Source: Halocatena pleomorpha
GTDB lineage: Archaea; Halobacteriota; Halobacteria; Halobacteriales; Haloarculaceae
NCBI RefSeq assembly: GCF_003862495.1
Contig: NZ_RRCH01000031.1
Span: 52,485 to 116,484 of the forward strand
Direction of reading: 5' to 3'
Length of the DNA stretch: 64,000 nucleotides
A program made the position numbers and the translations under genes. Below are positions 27,315-35,372 of this stretch, piece after piece (position 1 is the stretch's first letter; each line of letters begins with the position of its first letter). A model generated the notes under the pieces. The model was not told the DNA's origin. It worked only from the letters and a program-made list of their open reading frames with translations, and made no database searches.

Positions 27315-27902
27315 TCAGCACGAATCAAACGTGTATGTATCCCGCATGGTCTCTGCGAGGAGACCGTCTGGTTCGAGAACGATCTGAACGACGACACAGG
27401 GCAGTTCGCGAGGATCCAAGCAGAAGATGGCGTACGGTGGTTCGCTCGCGGTAATTGGTTCAAGGAGCGGATCAAGCGGTTTGATCCCATCGCGGAATTC
27501 ACTAAACAGTTCTCGCTCACCAGTTTGTTCCGCGAAGGTGTAAAGCACGCCATTGACATCTCCATCGGTTCCTCGTGTGAGCCGTGAGTTCATCGGATCG
27601 CCAGCAGTAACGGTTTCGCGCCAACACGCTCGCGCGGCCTCGAAGATGTTGGTCGCGTCGCTGGCGAACGAGATCGTCGTTTCGGTTTCGATCGTCACCG
27701 AACCGAATCGGGGTTGGTCATTCGACCAGTCGATCGTTGCGTCGACCGTGTTTCCGGGTTCGATCGCGTCGATCGTGCTGGCTTGTTCTTCGGAGTAGCC
27801 CTGTTTGCTGACGTACACCGGGTCAGCGGTCGTCGTATCAAGTAGCAGAAACTCCTCGGCGGAGCGAGGGCTGCAAAGCACGCGGTAAGTCCCATCGGAC
27901 AT
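27315..27902 (-). CDS. Haloarchaeal hypothetical protein (DUF6663-like)
   Basis: 195 residues from the ATG at 27902. It starts MSDGTYRVLCSPRSAEEFLL and has a beta-rich N-terminal part with TIDAIEPGNTVDATIDWSND, which looks like an OB/TRAM-like barrel. A helical middle and a C-terminal section, PPYAIFCLDPRELPCVVVQI, follow. No catalytic motif is seen. The DUF name is from memory. It is upstream of sepF by 64 bp on the same strand, an association that may be worth noting. Confidence 0.7.
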   Translation of the reverse strand: MSDGTYRVLCSPRSAEEFLLLDTTTADPVYVSKQGYSEEQASTIDAIEPGNTVDATIDWSNDQPRFGSVTIETETTISFASDATNIFEAARACWRETVTAGDPMNSRLTRGTDGDVNGVLYTFAEQTGERELFSEFRDGIKPLDPLLEPITASEPPYAIFCLDPRELPCVVVQIVLEPDGLLAETMRDTYTFDSC

Positions 27903-27947
27903 CACCGCGTGTACGCCGTGGCTGTTCGTGTGTCTGTCGACTGAACG

Positions 27948-28298
27948 TCACACGACGCCGAGCGAGACAAGCACGATACCCACGAGCACCACCACGATGA
28001 GAAGCGTGAATCCACCAGCGACGAGGAGGTGTGAGCTAGCCGCTTGGCGGTGTTCTTCGACGATTTCCCGTGGAACGAGTTGGTAGACTGCGTGGCGGCC
28101 AAGAAGTCCGATCACCACGTCGTCAGTCCACCCCACGATGGGCACGAGATCTGAGAACAGATCGACCGGCGACAGCACGTACGCTGCCGTGAGCACGACA
28201 ACGACGAGGACACGCTTTTGATTCGGCGTTCGTCGGTCGAGAGCCACACGCACCAGCGTGTACGCCTCTGTGAGTGCCGTCACTGTTGACCGTCTCAT
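27948..28298 (-). CDS. YkvA/DUF1232 family membrane protein
   Basis: 116 residues. It has the DUF1232 signature YVLSPVDLFSDLVPIVGWTDD followed by VVIGLLGRHAV. A hydrophobic C-terminal segment (LLVAGGFTLLIVVVLVGIVL) is a membrane span. Related bacterial YkvA proteins are of unknown function. The start at 28298 gives a basic N-terminus, MRRSTVTALTEAY. Same strand as the sugar transporter upstream, with a 99-bp gap. Confidence 0.8.
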   Translation of the reverse strand: MRRSTVTALTEAYTLVRVALDRRTPNQKRVLVVVVLTAAYVLSPVDLFSDLVPIVGWTDDVVIGLLGRHAVYQLVPREIVEEHRQAASSHLLVAGGFTLLIVVVLVGIVLVSLGVV

Positions 28299-28397
28299 TG
28301 GGTGTGGTAGGGTGTCGGAGCGTTTATACGATCTGTTCGATCAGGCGATCGTATGCCACTGAGACGACCCAGCGATCAGGATCAGTGCCCGCGATCT

Positions 28398-29840
28398 TCA
28401 CTCAAAGGGTTGCTCTCGGTCCCGGTCCGGAACGTCCATTTCCGTCTCACCACTGACGGGAGACCCTTCGTGGAGGTCCGCTTCGATCTCTTCAAGGGAA
28501 CGCCCCATCGTCTCGGGGACCTTGAAGTAGATGAACACGAACGCGAGGATACAGAACACACCAAGAATCCAGAACGACCAACTCTCACCGATCTGCTCCA
28601 TCAACGAGAGGAAGGTTAACCCGACAAGGAAGTTCGCTCCCCAGTTGAAGACGCTGGCGACGCCCTCGGCAGTGCCACGGATCTGGAGCGGGTAGATCTC
28701 TGAGATCAGCAGCCAGAACACTGGCCCGAGGCTGATCGCGTAGAAGGCGACATAGAGGAGCATGCTCCCGAGTGTCACGTAGCCGACAACGCCCGACAGT
28801 CCCGGCAGGAAGAAGCCAAGGCCGAGAATGGCAAGCATGACAGTCATCCCGCCGGTGCCAACGAGTAACAGCGGACGCCGGCCGACGCGGTCAACCAACA
28901 TGATGGCGATGATCGTCATTCCAACGTTGACGATGCCGACACCGATGGTTCCGGCGATCGAGGCGATGTCACCAAAACCGATGTTGTTGAGGATCGTTGG
29001 CGCGTAGTAGATGATCGTATTGATGCCGCTGAACTGCTGGATGATTGCCAGACCGACGCCGACAACGAGCGCGGGGCGAACCCATGGCTTTAGTAGATCT
29101 GAGAGACCGCCTTGCTCTTCGATCTCACTGACCTCACGGATCCGCTCGATCTCATCGTCGACCTCGTCTTTGGCACGGATACGAGAGAGGACGGATCGAG
29201 CGGTGTCCTCTTCTCCGTGTTCGACGAGCCAGCGCGGACTCTCGGGGACGAAATACACTCCGAGTCCGAGAATGGCCGCCGGGAGCGCACCGAAGACGAA
29301 CATCCAGCGCCACCCGATCACGCCGAGGAACTCGGGAGCGAAAGCGTAGTTGACGAGATACGCCATCAGGATGCCGATCGTGATCATCAACTGCTGGAGG
29401 AATCCGAGCGAGCCCCGGATGTCCGGTGGAGCCGTCTCGGAGATCATCAACGGTCCGACAACCGACGCGATGCCGACGGCAACGCCCTCGATGATCCGCC
29501 ACGCGATCAGCCACTCGACAGTCGGCGCTAAGGCCATCCCGAACGAGCCGATGAAAAACACTGCTGCGCCCGCGATCGTCAGCCGCCGCCGGCCGAACCG
29601 GTCAGCCAATTGCCCCCCGGTTGCCGCACCGATCATCGCTCCCACGAGGACGCTGCTGGTGACCACGCCTTCGAGGAACGGCGACAGCGCGAACGACTGA
29701 TTGATGTACAATAACGCCCCAGAGATGACGCCAACGTCGAACCCAAACAGCAACCCGTTGAGTGCGGCGATGGCAGCGATGACGTAGACGAAGTTGCTGT
29801 GGTCCTTATCAGCGTTGAACAGCGTGCTCGCTACGCTCAT
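28398..29840 (-). CDS. Sugar porter family MFS transporter
   Basis: 480 residues with twelve hydrophobic segments. Sugar-porter signatures are present: NGLLFGFDVGVISGALLYI in span 1, LADRFGRRRL after span 2, VPESPRWLVEHG before the central loop, QQFSGINTIIYYAP in span 7 and VPETMGRSLEEIE at the C-terminal end. It is probably a proton (or sodium) coupled sugar importer like XylE/GalP; the sugar is unknown. A perfect hairpin sits 4 nt upstream of its start codon (see 29845). Confidence 0.93.
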   Translation of the reverse strand: MSVASTLFNADKDHSNFVYVIAAIAALNGLLFGFDVGVISGALLYINQSFALSPFLEGVVTSSVLVGAMIGAATGGQLADRFGRRRLTIAGAAVFFIGSFGMALAPTVEWLIAWRIIEGVAVGIASVVGPLMISETAPPDIRGSLGFLQQLMITIGILMAYLVNYAFAPEFLGVIGWRWMFVFGALPAAILGLGVYFVPESPRWLVEHGEEDTARSVLSRIRAKDEVDDEIERIREVSEIEEQGGLSDLLKPWVRPALVVGVGLAIIQQFSGINTIIYYAPTILNNIGFGDIASIAGTIGVGIVNVGMTIIAIMLVDRVGRRPLLLVGTGGMTVMLAILGLGFFLPGLSGVVGYVTLGSMLLYVAFYAISLGPVFWLLISEIYPLQIRGTAEGVASVFNWGANFLVGLTFLSLMEQIGESWSFWILGVFCILAFVFIYFKVPETMGRSLEEIEADLHEGSPVSGETEMDVPDRDREQPFE

Positions 29841-29844
29841 CGTT

Positions 29845-29861
29845 CACCCACGGAGTGGGTG
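29845..29861 (-). promoter_or_regulatory. Palindrome just upstream of the sugar transporter start
   Basis: CACCCAC-GGA-GTGGGTG, a perfect 7-bp inverted repeat with a 3-nt loop, ends 4 nt before the ATG at 29840. It could be an operator overlapping the transcription start or a hairpin in a short leader. It is too GC-rich to be a TATA or BRE element. Confidence 0.45.
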
Positions 29862-30128
29862 TTCGTGCTTGATTTCCTGTACAATCGGTTTTGATCGGCC
29901 CGCACCACATCACGACGTGTGAACGGTGGACTCGATCTCATCACTCAAATGGGTATCCCTCACCGAGTAAATTATTATCGATACGGACAGACCGCTGAAC
30001 CACCACGATATCCTCACCCGTGTACCGGTAGCTCGTTGTACCACCGAGGTTGGGCGCGGCCAGTTTGGAACCAGCAAGAGCAGGCTGGTTCACGGGGGAC
30101 GTTTACCGTCTCGGAACAAAGCGGTAGT

Positions 30129-31034
30129 ATGCGTGTCGTGACGCTGCTTCCCTCTGCGACGGAGATCGTTTACGCGCTCGGGATCGAACCAGTGGCCGTC
30201 TCTCATGAGTGTGATCACCCGCCTGCGGCGCGATCGAAACCGGTCGTCAACCACGCCCGCATCGATGCGACGAAGAGCGCCGAGATCGACCGGCAGGTGG
30301 TACAGGCCGAGCGCAACGGAGGCGTGTACGAGATCGATCTCGATGTGCTCGCAGCTGCTGAGCCGGATCTCATCGTCACACAGGGATTGTGTGACGTGTG
30401 TGCCGTTGATCAGGTGCTCGTGGCGGACGCCGTCAGTGAGTTAGGCCTGGACTGTGAGATCCTCACCACGGACCCACACAGCCTCGGGGACATCCGATCG
30501 GACATCGAGCGCATCGGCAGGGCAGTGGGACGCTCCGACCGCGCTGGGGAGGTGATCGAAGCGTTCGACAGCCGGATCGATTCGGTTCGAGAAGCGGTCC
30601 CAGAGACCGACAGGCAACCCAGTGTCGTGGTACTCGACTGGCTCGATCCCGTCATGACAGCGGGGCACTGGGTGCCTGAGATGGTGTCGATCGCCGGGGG
30701 GCGAACGCCCGTCGATAACGAAGCGTCGGTCCCACGGGAATGGGATGAAATCCGCGCCGTCGATCCCGACGTGCTCGTCGTTGCTCCTTGTGGATTCGAT
30801 CTCGAACAGACGGAACAAAACCGACGGGATCTCACCGAGCGCGAGGGATGGGACGAACTGACTGCCGTTGCTTCGAATCGGGTGTACGCCATCGACGGCC
30901 ACGAGTACATGAACCGTCCGGGGGTCCGCATGGCTGAATCGCTCGAACAGCTCGCTGGCGTGATCCATCCGGAGCAGTTCGAAGAGCCATCGAAGGAGGC
31001 TGTACGATCGTTCGAACGACTCACTGACCAGTGA
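30129..31034 (+). CDS. Cobalamin-binding protein, BtuF-like
   Basis: 301 residues from the ATG at 30129 (MRVVTLLPSATEIVYALG); the frame is open to 29919 but the upstream part is not protein-like. Conserved helical-backbone-metal-receptor features are ATEIVYALGIEPVAVSHECD, LDVLAAAEPDLIVTQGLC, WVPEMVSIAGGRTP and VYAIDGHEYMNRPG. No signal peptide is visible, as in many haloarchaeal members, so the location is uncertain. It is likely to bind corrinoid (vitamin B12 or cobinamide) for uptake or salvage; no btuCD genes are near. Confidence 0.86.
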   Translation: MRVVTLLPSATEIVYALGIEPVAVSHECDHPPAARSKPVVNHARIDATKSAEIDRQVVQAERNGGVYEIDLDVLAAAEPDLIVTQGLCDVCAVDQVLVADAVSELGLDCEILTTDPHSLGDIRSDIERIGRAVGRSDRAGEVIEAFDSRIDSVREAVPETDRQPSVVVLDWLDPVMTAGHWVPEMVSIAGGRTPVDNEASVPREWDEIRAVDPDVLVVAPCGFDLEQTEQNRRDLTEREGWDELTAVASNRVYAIDGHEYMNRPGVRMAESLEQLAGVIHPEQFEEPSKEAVRSFERLTDQ

Positions 31035-31103
31035 TCGACGATCACTGATAATCGTTCGAATCGCCTATTTCATAGGTGTGCGTCGATAACACGGCTCGAC
31101 AGG

Positions 31104-31823
31104 GTGGAGACTATTTTACGGATCGCATTTCGGACACGGCCAACAGGGATCATCGAGGGGGTTGGTGAAACGATCGATGACGTTCGTAGTATTGAGCTCG
31201 ATAACGCGTTCTATGTGGAAGACGGCACCTGGATCGAGTCGCTAACGATCGGGTCTGATTCACAGTTCGATATCGAAGCCGTCGTCGACCGCCTCTCGGG
31301 CGTTCGTCTCTTTCACCACAGAGTCGTCCCGACAGGACCGACATCAGCGGGCATAGAGCGCGTTACGATCGTTGCTAACGAGTCGTACCCATTCATTTTA
31401 GGATTGATACTCCGACAGAAAGCAATTCCGAACCGGATTACGTACCGGGACAAGCAGTTTCGGGTTGTTGCGACTGTCCGCGATTGGGAACAGTTCCGAT
31501 CTATGGCAGACGATATTGATCACAAGCTGGGGAAGTTCGATCTACAGCAAGTAACGGAGATAGAAAACGTTGGGGAACCCCTCGACAGCGGGCGTCTCTC
31601 GGAAACGCTGGTAACGAAACTGACCACAGAGCAGATTGAGATCCTCGAAACGGCGTACAATATGGGGTATTTCGAAGTGCCACGACAAGCAGATGGAACG
31701 AAGGTCGCTGATCAGTTGGGCATCAGCCAGTCGAATTTTAGTGAGCGGCTCAGAACAGCTGAGAATCGGCTGTTCGAGCTGCTGTTCGGTGCTAACGCGT
31801 ATCACTCGGAATACACTGAGTGA
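31104..31823 (+). CDS. Bat-type HTH transcriptional regulator
   Basis: 239 residues with a GTG start at 31104. The C-terminal HTH_10 domain is clear: LTTEQIEILETAYNMGYFEV then TKVADQLGISQSNFSERLRT. The N-terminal 170 residues form an unassigned sensor region (WIESLTIGSDSQFDIEAVVD). It is 70 bp downstream of the cobalamin-binding gene on the same strand. It shares only the HTH domain closely with the regulator at 7963. Confidence 0.86.
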   Translation: METILRIAFRTRPTGIIEGVGETIDDVRSIELDNAFYVEDGTWIESLTIGSDSQFDIEAVVDRLSGVRLFHHRVVPTGPTSAGIERVTIVANESYPFILGLILRQKAIPNRITYRDKQFRVVATVRDWEQFRSMADDIDHKLGKFDLQQVTEIENVGEPLDSGRLSETLVTKLTTEQIEILETAYNMGYFEVPRQADGTKVADQLGISQSNFSERLRTAENRLFELLFGANAYHSEYTE

Positions 31824-31841
31824 CGGTACAGTGATTCCTTT

Positions 31842-31870
31842 TGACATCCTCCTCCGGCTTTAGCCGGAGG
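31842..31870 (-). repeat. IS200/IS605-type right-end hairpin of the tnpB element
   Basis: TGACATCCT is followed by the perfect palindrome CCTCCGGCT-TT-AGCCGGAGG (9-bp arms, 31851-31870), 20 nt beyond the tnpB stop. This is the position and form of a subterminal hairpin at the tnpB side of IS200/IS605-family elements, where the guide RNA (reRNA) also ends. The flanking sequence further left, from 31841 down, would be the guide segment if the RNA is made. Confidence 0.7.
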
Positions 31871-31889
31871 ACTCCCGAGCGTTGGGATA

Positions 31890-33201
31890 TTAGGGTTTGC
31901 AGACTCCCTGCTCTCTCGTGTTGAACGACCCGCTTTCGCGGTCGAACAGGAAGACTCTGGGCTGTGCCAACCAGCCGTTACTCATATCCCCCGTCGGGGG
32001 ACTCTGAGTTATCTTTCGCCGGATATTCACTGCACCGTTTACGTCTGCGTTCATCGTCGTCTCGCACGAGTCACAGACGTACAGACCCCGCTCCACGCGA
32101 TTCGTGTCACGAATCTGCCCGCAACACGAACACGTCTTTGACGTGTTCCGTTCGTCCACACGGTCAACGAGGATACCGTGTTCCTCGGCCTTGTATTCGA
32201 GGAGTCGGGTGAATCGGTCGAACTCCCAGCCGTGGAGTTTCTTGTTCCCTGACTGGCCCCAGTTCCGCGAGTCACCGTGCTCATCCGCGCGGATATCGCT
32301 GAGGTCGCCAACCGCTATCGTCTTCACACCTTCTTCGACGCACCGCTCTACAATGTGCTTGCTGAGAGTATGGAGGAAGTGATCTTTGCGCCGGGAGCGT
32401 TTCTGTCGAGCCTTCAATGCACGCTTCGACGGCCCGTTCTCACCTTCGGTCTGATACTCCTCGCGGGTGAAGTAGTGTTTGTCCTCTTTCAGCACGTTCC
32501 CTGGATACAGTTCGCTCGTGCCACCTTCGTAGTCAATAGCGAGGTAGTTGCTGATGCCGAGGTCGATACCCGCTGTGTTGTCGCCCGGCGCGTCCTCGAC
32601 GGGAATTTTTTTCTTGCAGACGAGGTGGAGTTCCCACTCGTCGCCGTTCCAGACACCACGTACCTGCTGGATGTTTTCGACTTCTACGTCAGGACGGGTG
32701 TCGTACTCTACGAGGATGAAGTCAGACCGGCTCTCTTTCAGGTTGAAGCCTTTCGAGAGACGGAGTTGACAGTGCTTGTCGTCGTGTTTGATATCCTTCT
32801 GCTTCCACGTAACGGTGGAGCGCGGGTGGTCGTCGCCACGTTTCCGGTAGCCCGGTGGGTTATTGCCGTCGTCGGAGTTGTACCATGCGTTGAACGCTTC
32901 AGCAAGTTCTTCAAGAACTCGCTGTGCTCAAAAATCGAAGATTTTTGGCATCTCAAAAACGCATCGCGTTTTTGACAGAGCTTGACTGAGAATGGATGTC
33001 ACTGTAGCGTTCGTGGTCTTTCAACGCCGATTTCAGTTCGGCTTCGTCGGGTATCTCACCGTCTTCGTCCCACCGTTCTTGTATGTAGTAGCGGCCGACG
33101 TTCCACAGTTTCGAAACGGAGAACCCACACTGGTCAAGATCGTCACGAACCTGACTGTGGTTCGTGATTCGTGCGACGTAGGTGCGAGTTGTCTCCAGCA
33201 T
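31890..33201 (-). pseudogene. tnpB: IS200/IS605-family TnpB, frameshifted by a 52-bp insertion
   Basis: Removing 52 bp (32925-32976) restores one frame of about 419 codons. The 5' part (32977-33201) encodes MLETTRTYVARITNHSQVRD to HSQSS and now ends in a stop inside the insertion. The 3' part continues QRVLEELAEAFNAWY without any other stop through the RuvC region (TAGIDLGISNYLAID), helical core, zinc finger (CSCCG, CDSC) and NADVNGAVNI. The second RuvC acid expected in TnpB, often xxEDL, reads VGDLSDI here, so it is Gly at that place. The native protein is an RNA-guided endonuclease of the transposon; this copy cannot make it intact. Confidence 0.88.
32925..32976. repeat. 52-bp tandem double palindrome inserted in tnpB
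   Basis: Two perfect hairpins lie side by side: CAAAAATC-GAA-GATTTTTG (32929-32947) and CAAAAACGC-ATC-GCGTTTTTG (32954-32974). Both have a CAAAAA...TTTTTG outer arm preceded by CTC or GCTC and are separated by six bases. The flanks rejoin to a continuous tnpB frame when this piece is removed; if the extra Ser codon AGA/TCT is counted, the insert is 55 bp. No target duplication is obvious. Origin unknown. Confidence 0.75.
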
Positions 33202-33212
33202 CGTTTGCGATA

Positions 33213-33226
33213 CATAACCAGTTATG
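33213..33226 (-). repeat. Possible left-end hairpin of the tnpB element
   Basis: CATAAC-CA-GTTATG, 6-bp perfect arms, lies 11 bp upstream of the tnpB start. Left ends of IS200/IS605 elements carry such small hairpins. No tnpA gene is present, so the element would have been moved in trans. Confidence 0.4.
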
Positions 33227-33310
33227 AAAGGGTATCTATTGAAACCAACGATCGAGAAGGGAGACTATCCAGCTGGCGTGTCGTCGGTGAGGTGTCGGTC
33301 GGAGTGTCGG

Positions 33311-33341
33311 ATTCATCCCGCGCATAAAGACGCGAGGATTC
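33311..33341 (+). repeat. IS605-type end hairpin relic
   Basis: ATTCATCCCGCGCATAAAGA then CGCGAGGATT forms an imperfect GC-rich stem (CCCGCG / CGCGAGG) with a TAAAG loop, flanked by ATTCAT and GGATTC. The arrangement mirrors the hairpin at 63661 (GAAT-arm-TTTA-arm-GTGAAT). It is oriented opposite to the adjacent tnpB pseudogene, so it is probably the remnant of a second element rather than this one's end. Confidence 0.4.
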
Positions 33342-33350
33342 TCCTTGCTC

Positions 33351-33359
33351 TTTATAAAG
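33351..33359 (+). promoter_or_regulatory. TATA box of the second peptide transporter operon
   Basis: TTTATAAAG, in the context GCTCTTTATAAAGAACG, lies 67 bp before the ATG at 33426. Transcription would start near 33383, leaving a leader of about 40 nt. Confidence 0.45.
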
Positions 33360-33425
33360 AACGATGATCATCACGCTCGTTCGGGATAAGATGCTTTGTG
33401 TCATCCCCGATAGAGGGCATGTCCC

Positions 33426-35372
33426 ATGACAATCAAGGACACATCGGGGGACGTATCGACGCCGCACGACTCGATACGTCGCCTCTCTCGACGCCAGTAT
33501 CTCCGTGCTTCGCTTCTGGCAGGGGTGAGCGCGGTGGCTGGCTGTAATCGTGCTACAAGCAACATACAGCCCCGCGCACCAAGTGGGGTTCGTGAGAGCG
33601 TTCCAACGAAGTACTGGCACGACTGGTCGACGATCGACGCCGACACACCGCCACTCGACTACACCGCACGCGTGGGTGCACCGTTGGATCCGGTGACGGT
33701 GGAGTATTCGAGCGAGGACGACCCGTGGATGCGCGAACACGGTTTATTGTTCGAGCGAGCGCTCGACAGTCTCGGGGTTCCATCGAAGCTGATCGATCGA
33801 CCGTTGAACCAGCTGTACGCTCAAAGTTGGGACACAGCAGGACTCGAAAACGTGATTTCGATGAGTTCACACGGACCAGATCCCCAGCGCGGACTCGATC
33901 CGAACCCGTTTTTGATGCGACTCCACAAGGACAACCCCTCGAACTACACCAACTACTGGCACCCGACGATCAACGAACTGTTGAACACGCAGCGTCGACT
34001 CACTGGCGAACCGGAGCGCCGCGAGAAGTTGGTCGGCCGCATTCAACGGCTGTTTGCCGCGGATGTCGGTGACATCATCACCCTCTTTCCGAACGTGATC
34101 ACCGCGGCAAACACCGAAAAGTGGGACGGCTACGTTCCGACGCCGGGCAACGGGTACACCGGTGACGCGTTCCAATGGACGGAGGTAAATCTTCAGCCGA
34201 AAACGGACGACACCGCCTATGTGAAGGGGATAACGACATCGATGAACTCGCTCAACCTCCCGTGGGCAGCGGGGGGAGACGAAGAGCTGCGACTGAAGTT
34301 CATTTACGACAGTTTGTTCGATGCGTCACCGAATCTCGATATCATTCCGGCACTCGGAACCGACGCCGAAATCACCGGTGACAAAACAATCGAGGTGAAA
34401 CTCCGGGACGGGGTTACTTGGCACGACGGTACGCCGTTCACGGCAGAGGACGTAAAATTCTCGACAGAATACTACATCGAAAAGAATTCGACGAGCCAAG
34501 CGACATTCTACAAACCGATCGAGAGCGTCGACGTGCTGTCGTCCCATCGGGTGCGGTTTAACCTGAAGTGGCCCGACGCGTCGTTTACCACCCAACGACT
34601 GGTTCGGAGTGCGATCATCCCGAAACACCAGTGGGAAGATATCGACTCGCCTGCACAGCACAACCCAACCGAGCCGATCGGAACGGGACCGTTCAAATTC
34701 GTACGGTGGAATCAAGGGACGCGCTTCGAACTCGAACGCAACGACGAGCACTGGATGTTCGACGACGACTGGCGTGCCACCGCACTCGGAAAGCACGCGA
34801 CCCGAGGACCGGGGATCGAGCGCGTCATCTGGATCAACGTCGGTAACATCGATGCCATGCTCGGGGCACTCACACAGAGCCAACTCGACGCTGTCGGGTC
34901 GACGCTCTCGAACGCACAAGCTGACCGTGTGGCAGCTAGTGACGCCATTAGCAAGCTCTCGACAGAGAACTTCGCGCCCGTCGCTGTCAAGCTCATGCAT
35001 TCGTGTCCGTTGATTCGTGACAAGGAGTTCCGGATCGCGCTGTCGATGGCCGTAGACAACCGTTCGTTCGTCGAAGACGTCCTCCGCGGGGAAGCCACGT
35101 CTTCGGCGGGCGAAAACTACATCTCGGAGCTGGTATCACCGTGGCACACACCCGAGACGCGTCAGTACCGCTACGACCCGACGGAAGCTCGACGGATCCT
35201 CGAACGAGCCGGCTACCTGTGGGGAGACAACGGTACGCTTCATTTCCCAAACAAAGATGGATGGGCAGCGTTTCTCGAACGGATTCAAAACGGGAACACG
35301 CACAAACGACGGACGGAACTCGGACAGCCGGATTTCTCTAAACAAGCACAGACCACGGAGGACCGATCATGA
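33426..35372 (+). CDS. ABC transporter substrate-binding lipoprotein, circularly permuted SBP_bac_5
   Basis: 648 residues with twin-arginine motif (SRRQYLR, 21-27) and lipobox (AVAGC, Cys40). The domain order is rearranged. Residues about 88-262 match what is normally the C-terminal half of these proteins, from the lobe II strand DPVTVEYSSEDDPWM to the terminal EKWDGYVPTPGNGY and VNLQPK. Residues 263 onward then give lobe I (KLRDGVTWHDGTPFTAEDVK, PIGTGPFKFVRWN), the hinge and the first part of lobe II (FRIALSMAVDNRSFVEDVL, ARRILERAGYLWGDNGTLHF). The protein ends there, where a normal one would continue into the half found at its start. The frame is intact and it is coupled to the permease gene by a 4-bp overlap, so it is probably functional. 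Confidence 0.88.
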   Translation: MTIKDTSGDVSTPHDSIRRLSRRQYLRASLLAGVSAVAGCNRATSNIQPRAPSGVRESVPTKYWHDWSTIDADTPPLDYTARVGAPLDPVTVEYSSEDDPWMREHGLLFERALDSLGVPSKLIDRPLNQLYAQSWDTAGLENVISMSSHGPDPQRGLDPNPFLMRLHKDNPSNYTNYWHPTINELLNTQRRLTGEPERREKLVGRIQRLFAADVGDIITLFPNVITAANTEKWDGYVPTPGNGYTGDAFQWTEVNLQPKTDDTAYVKGITTSMNSLNLPWAAGGDEELRLKFIYDSLFDASPNLDIIPALGTDAEITGDKTIEVKLRDGVTWHDGTPFTAEDVKFSTEYYIEKNSTSQATFYKPIESVDVLSSHRVRFNLKWPDASFTTQRLVRSAIIPKHQWEDIDSPAQHNPTEPIGTGPFKFVRWNQGTRFELERNDEHWMFDDDWRATALGKHATRGPGIERVIWINVGNIDAMLGALTQSQLDAVGSTLSNAQADRVAASDAISKLSTENFAPVAVKLMHSCPLIRDKEFRIALSMAVDNRSFVEDVLRGEATSSAGENYISELVSPWHTPETRQYRYDPTEARRILERAGYLWGDNGTLHFPNKDGWAAFLERIQNGNTHKRRTELGQPDFSKQAQTTEDRS

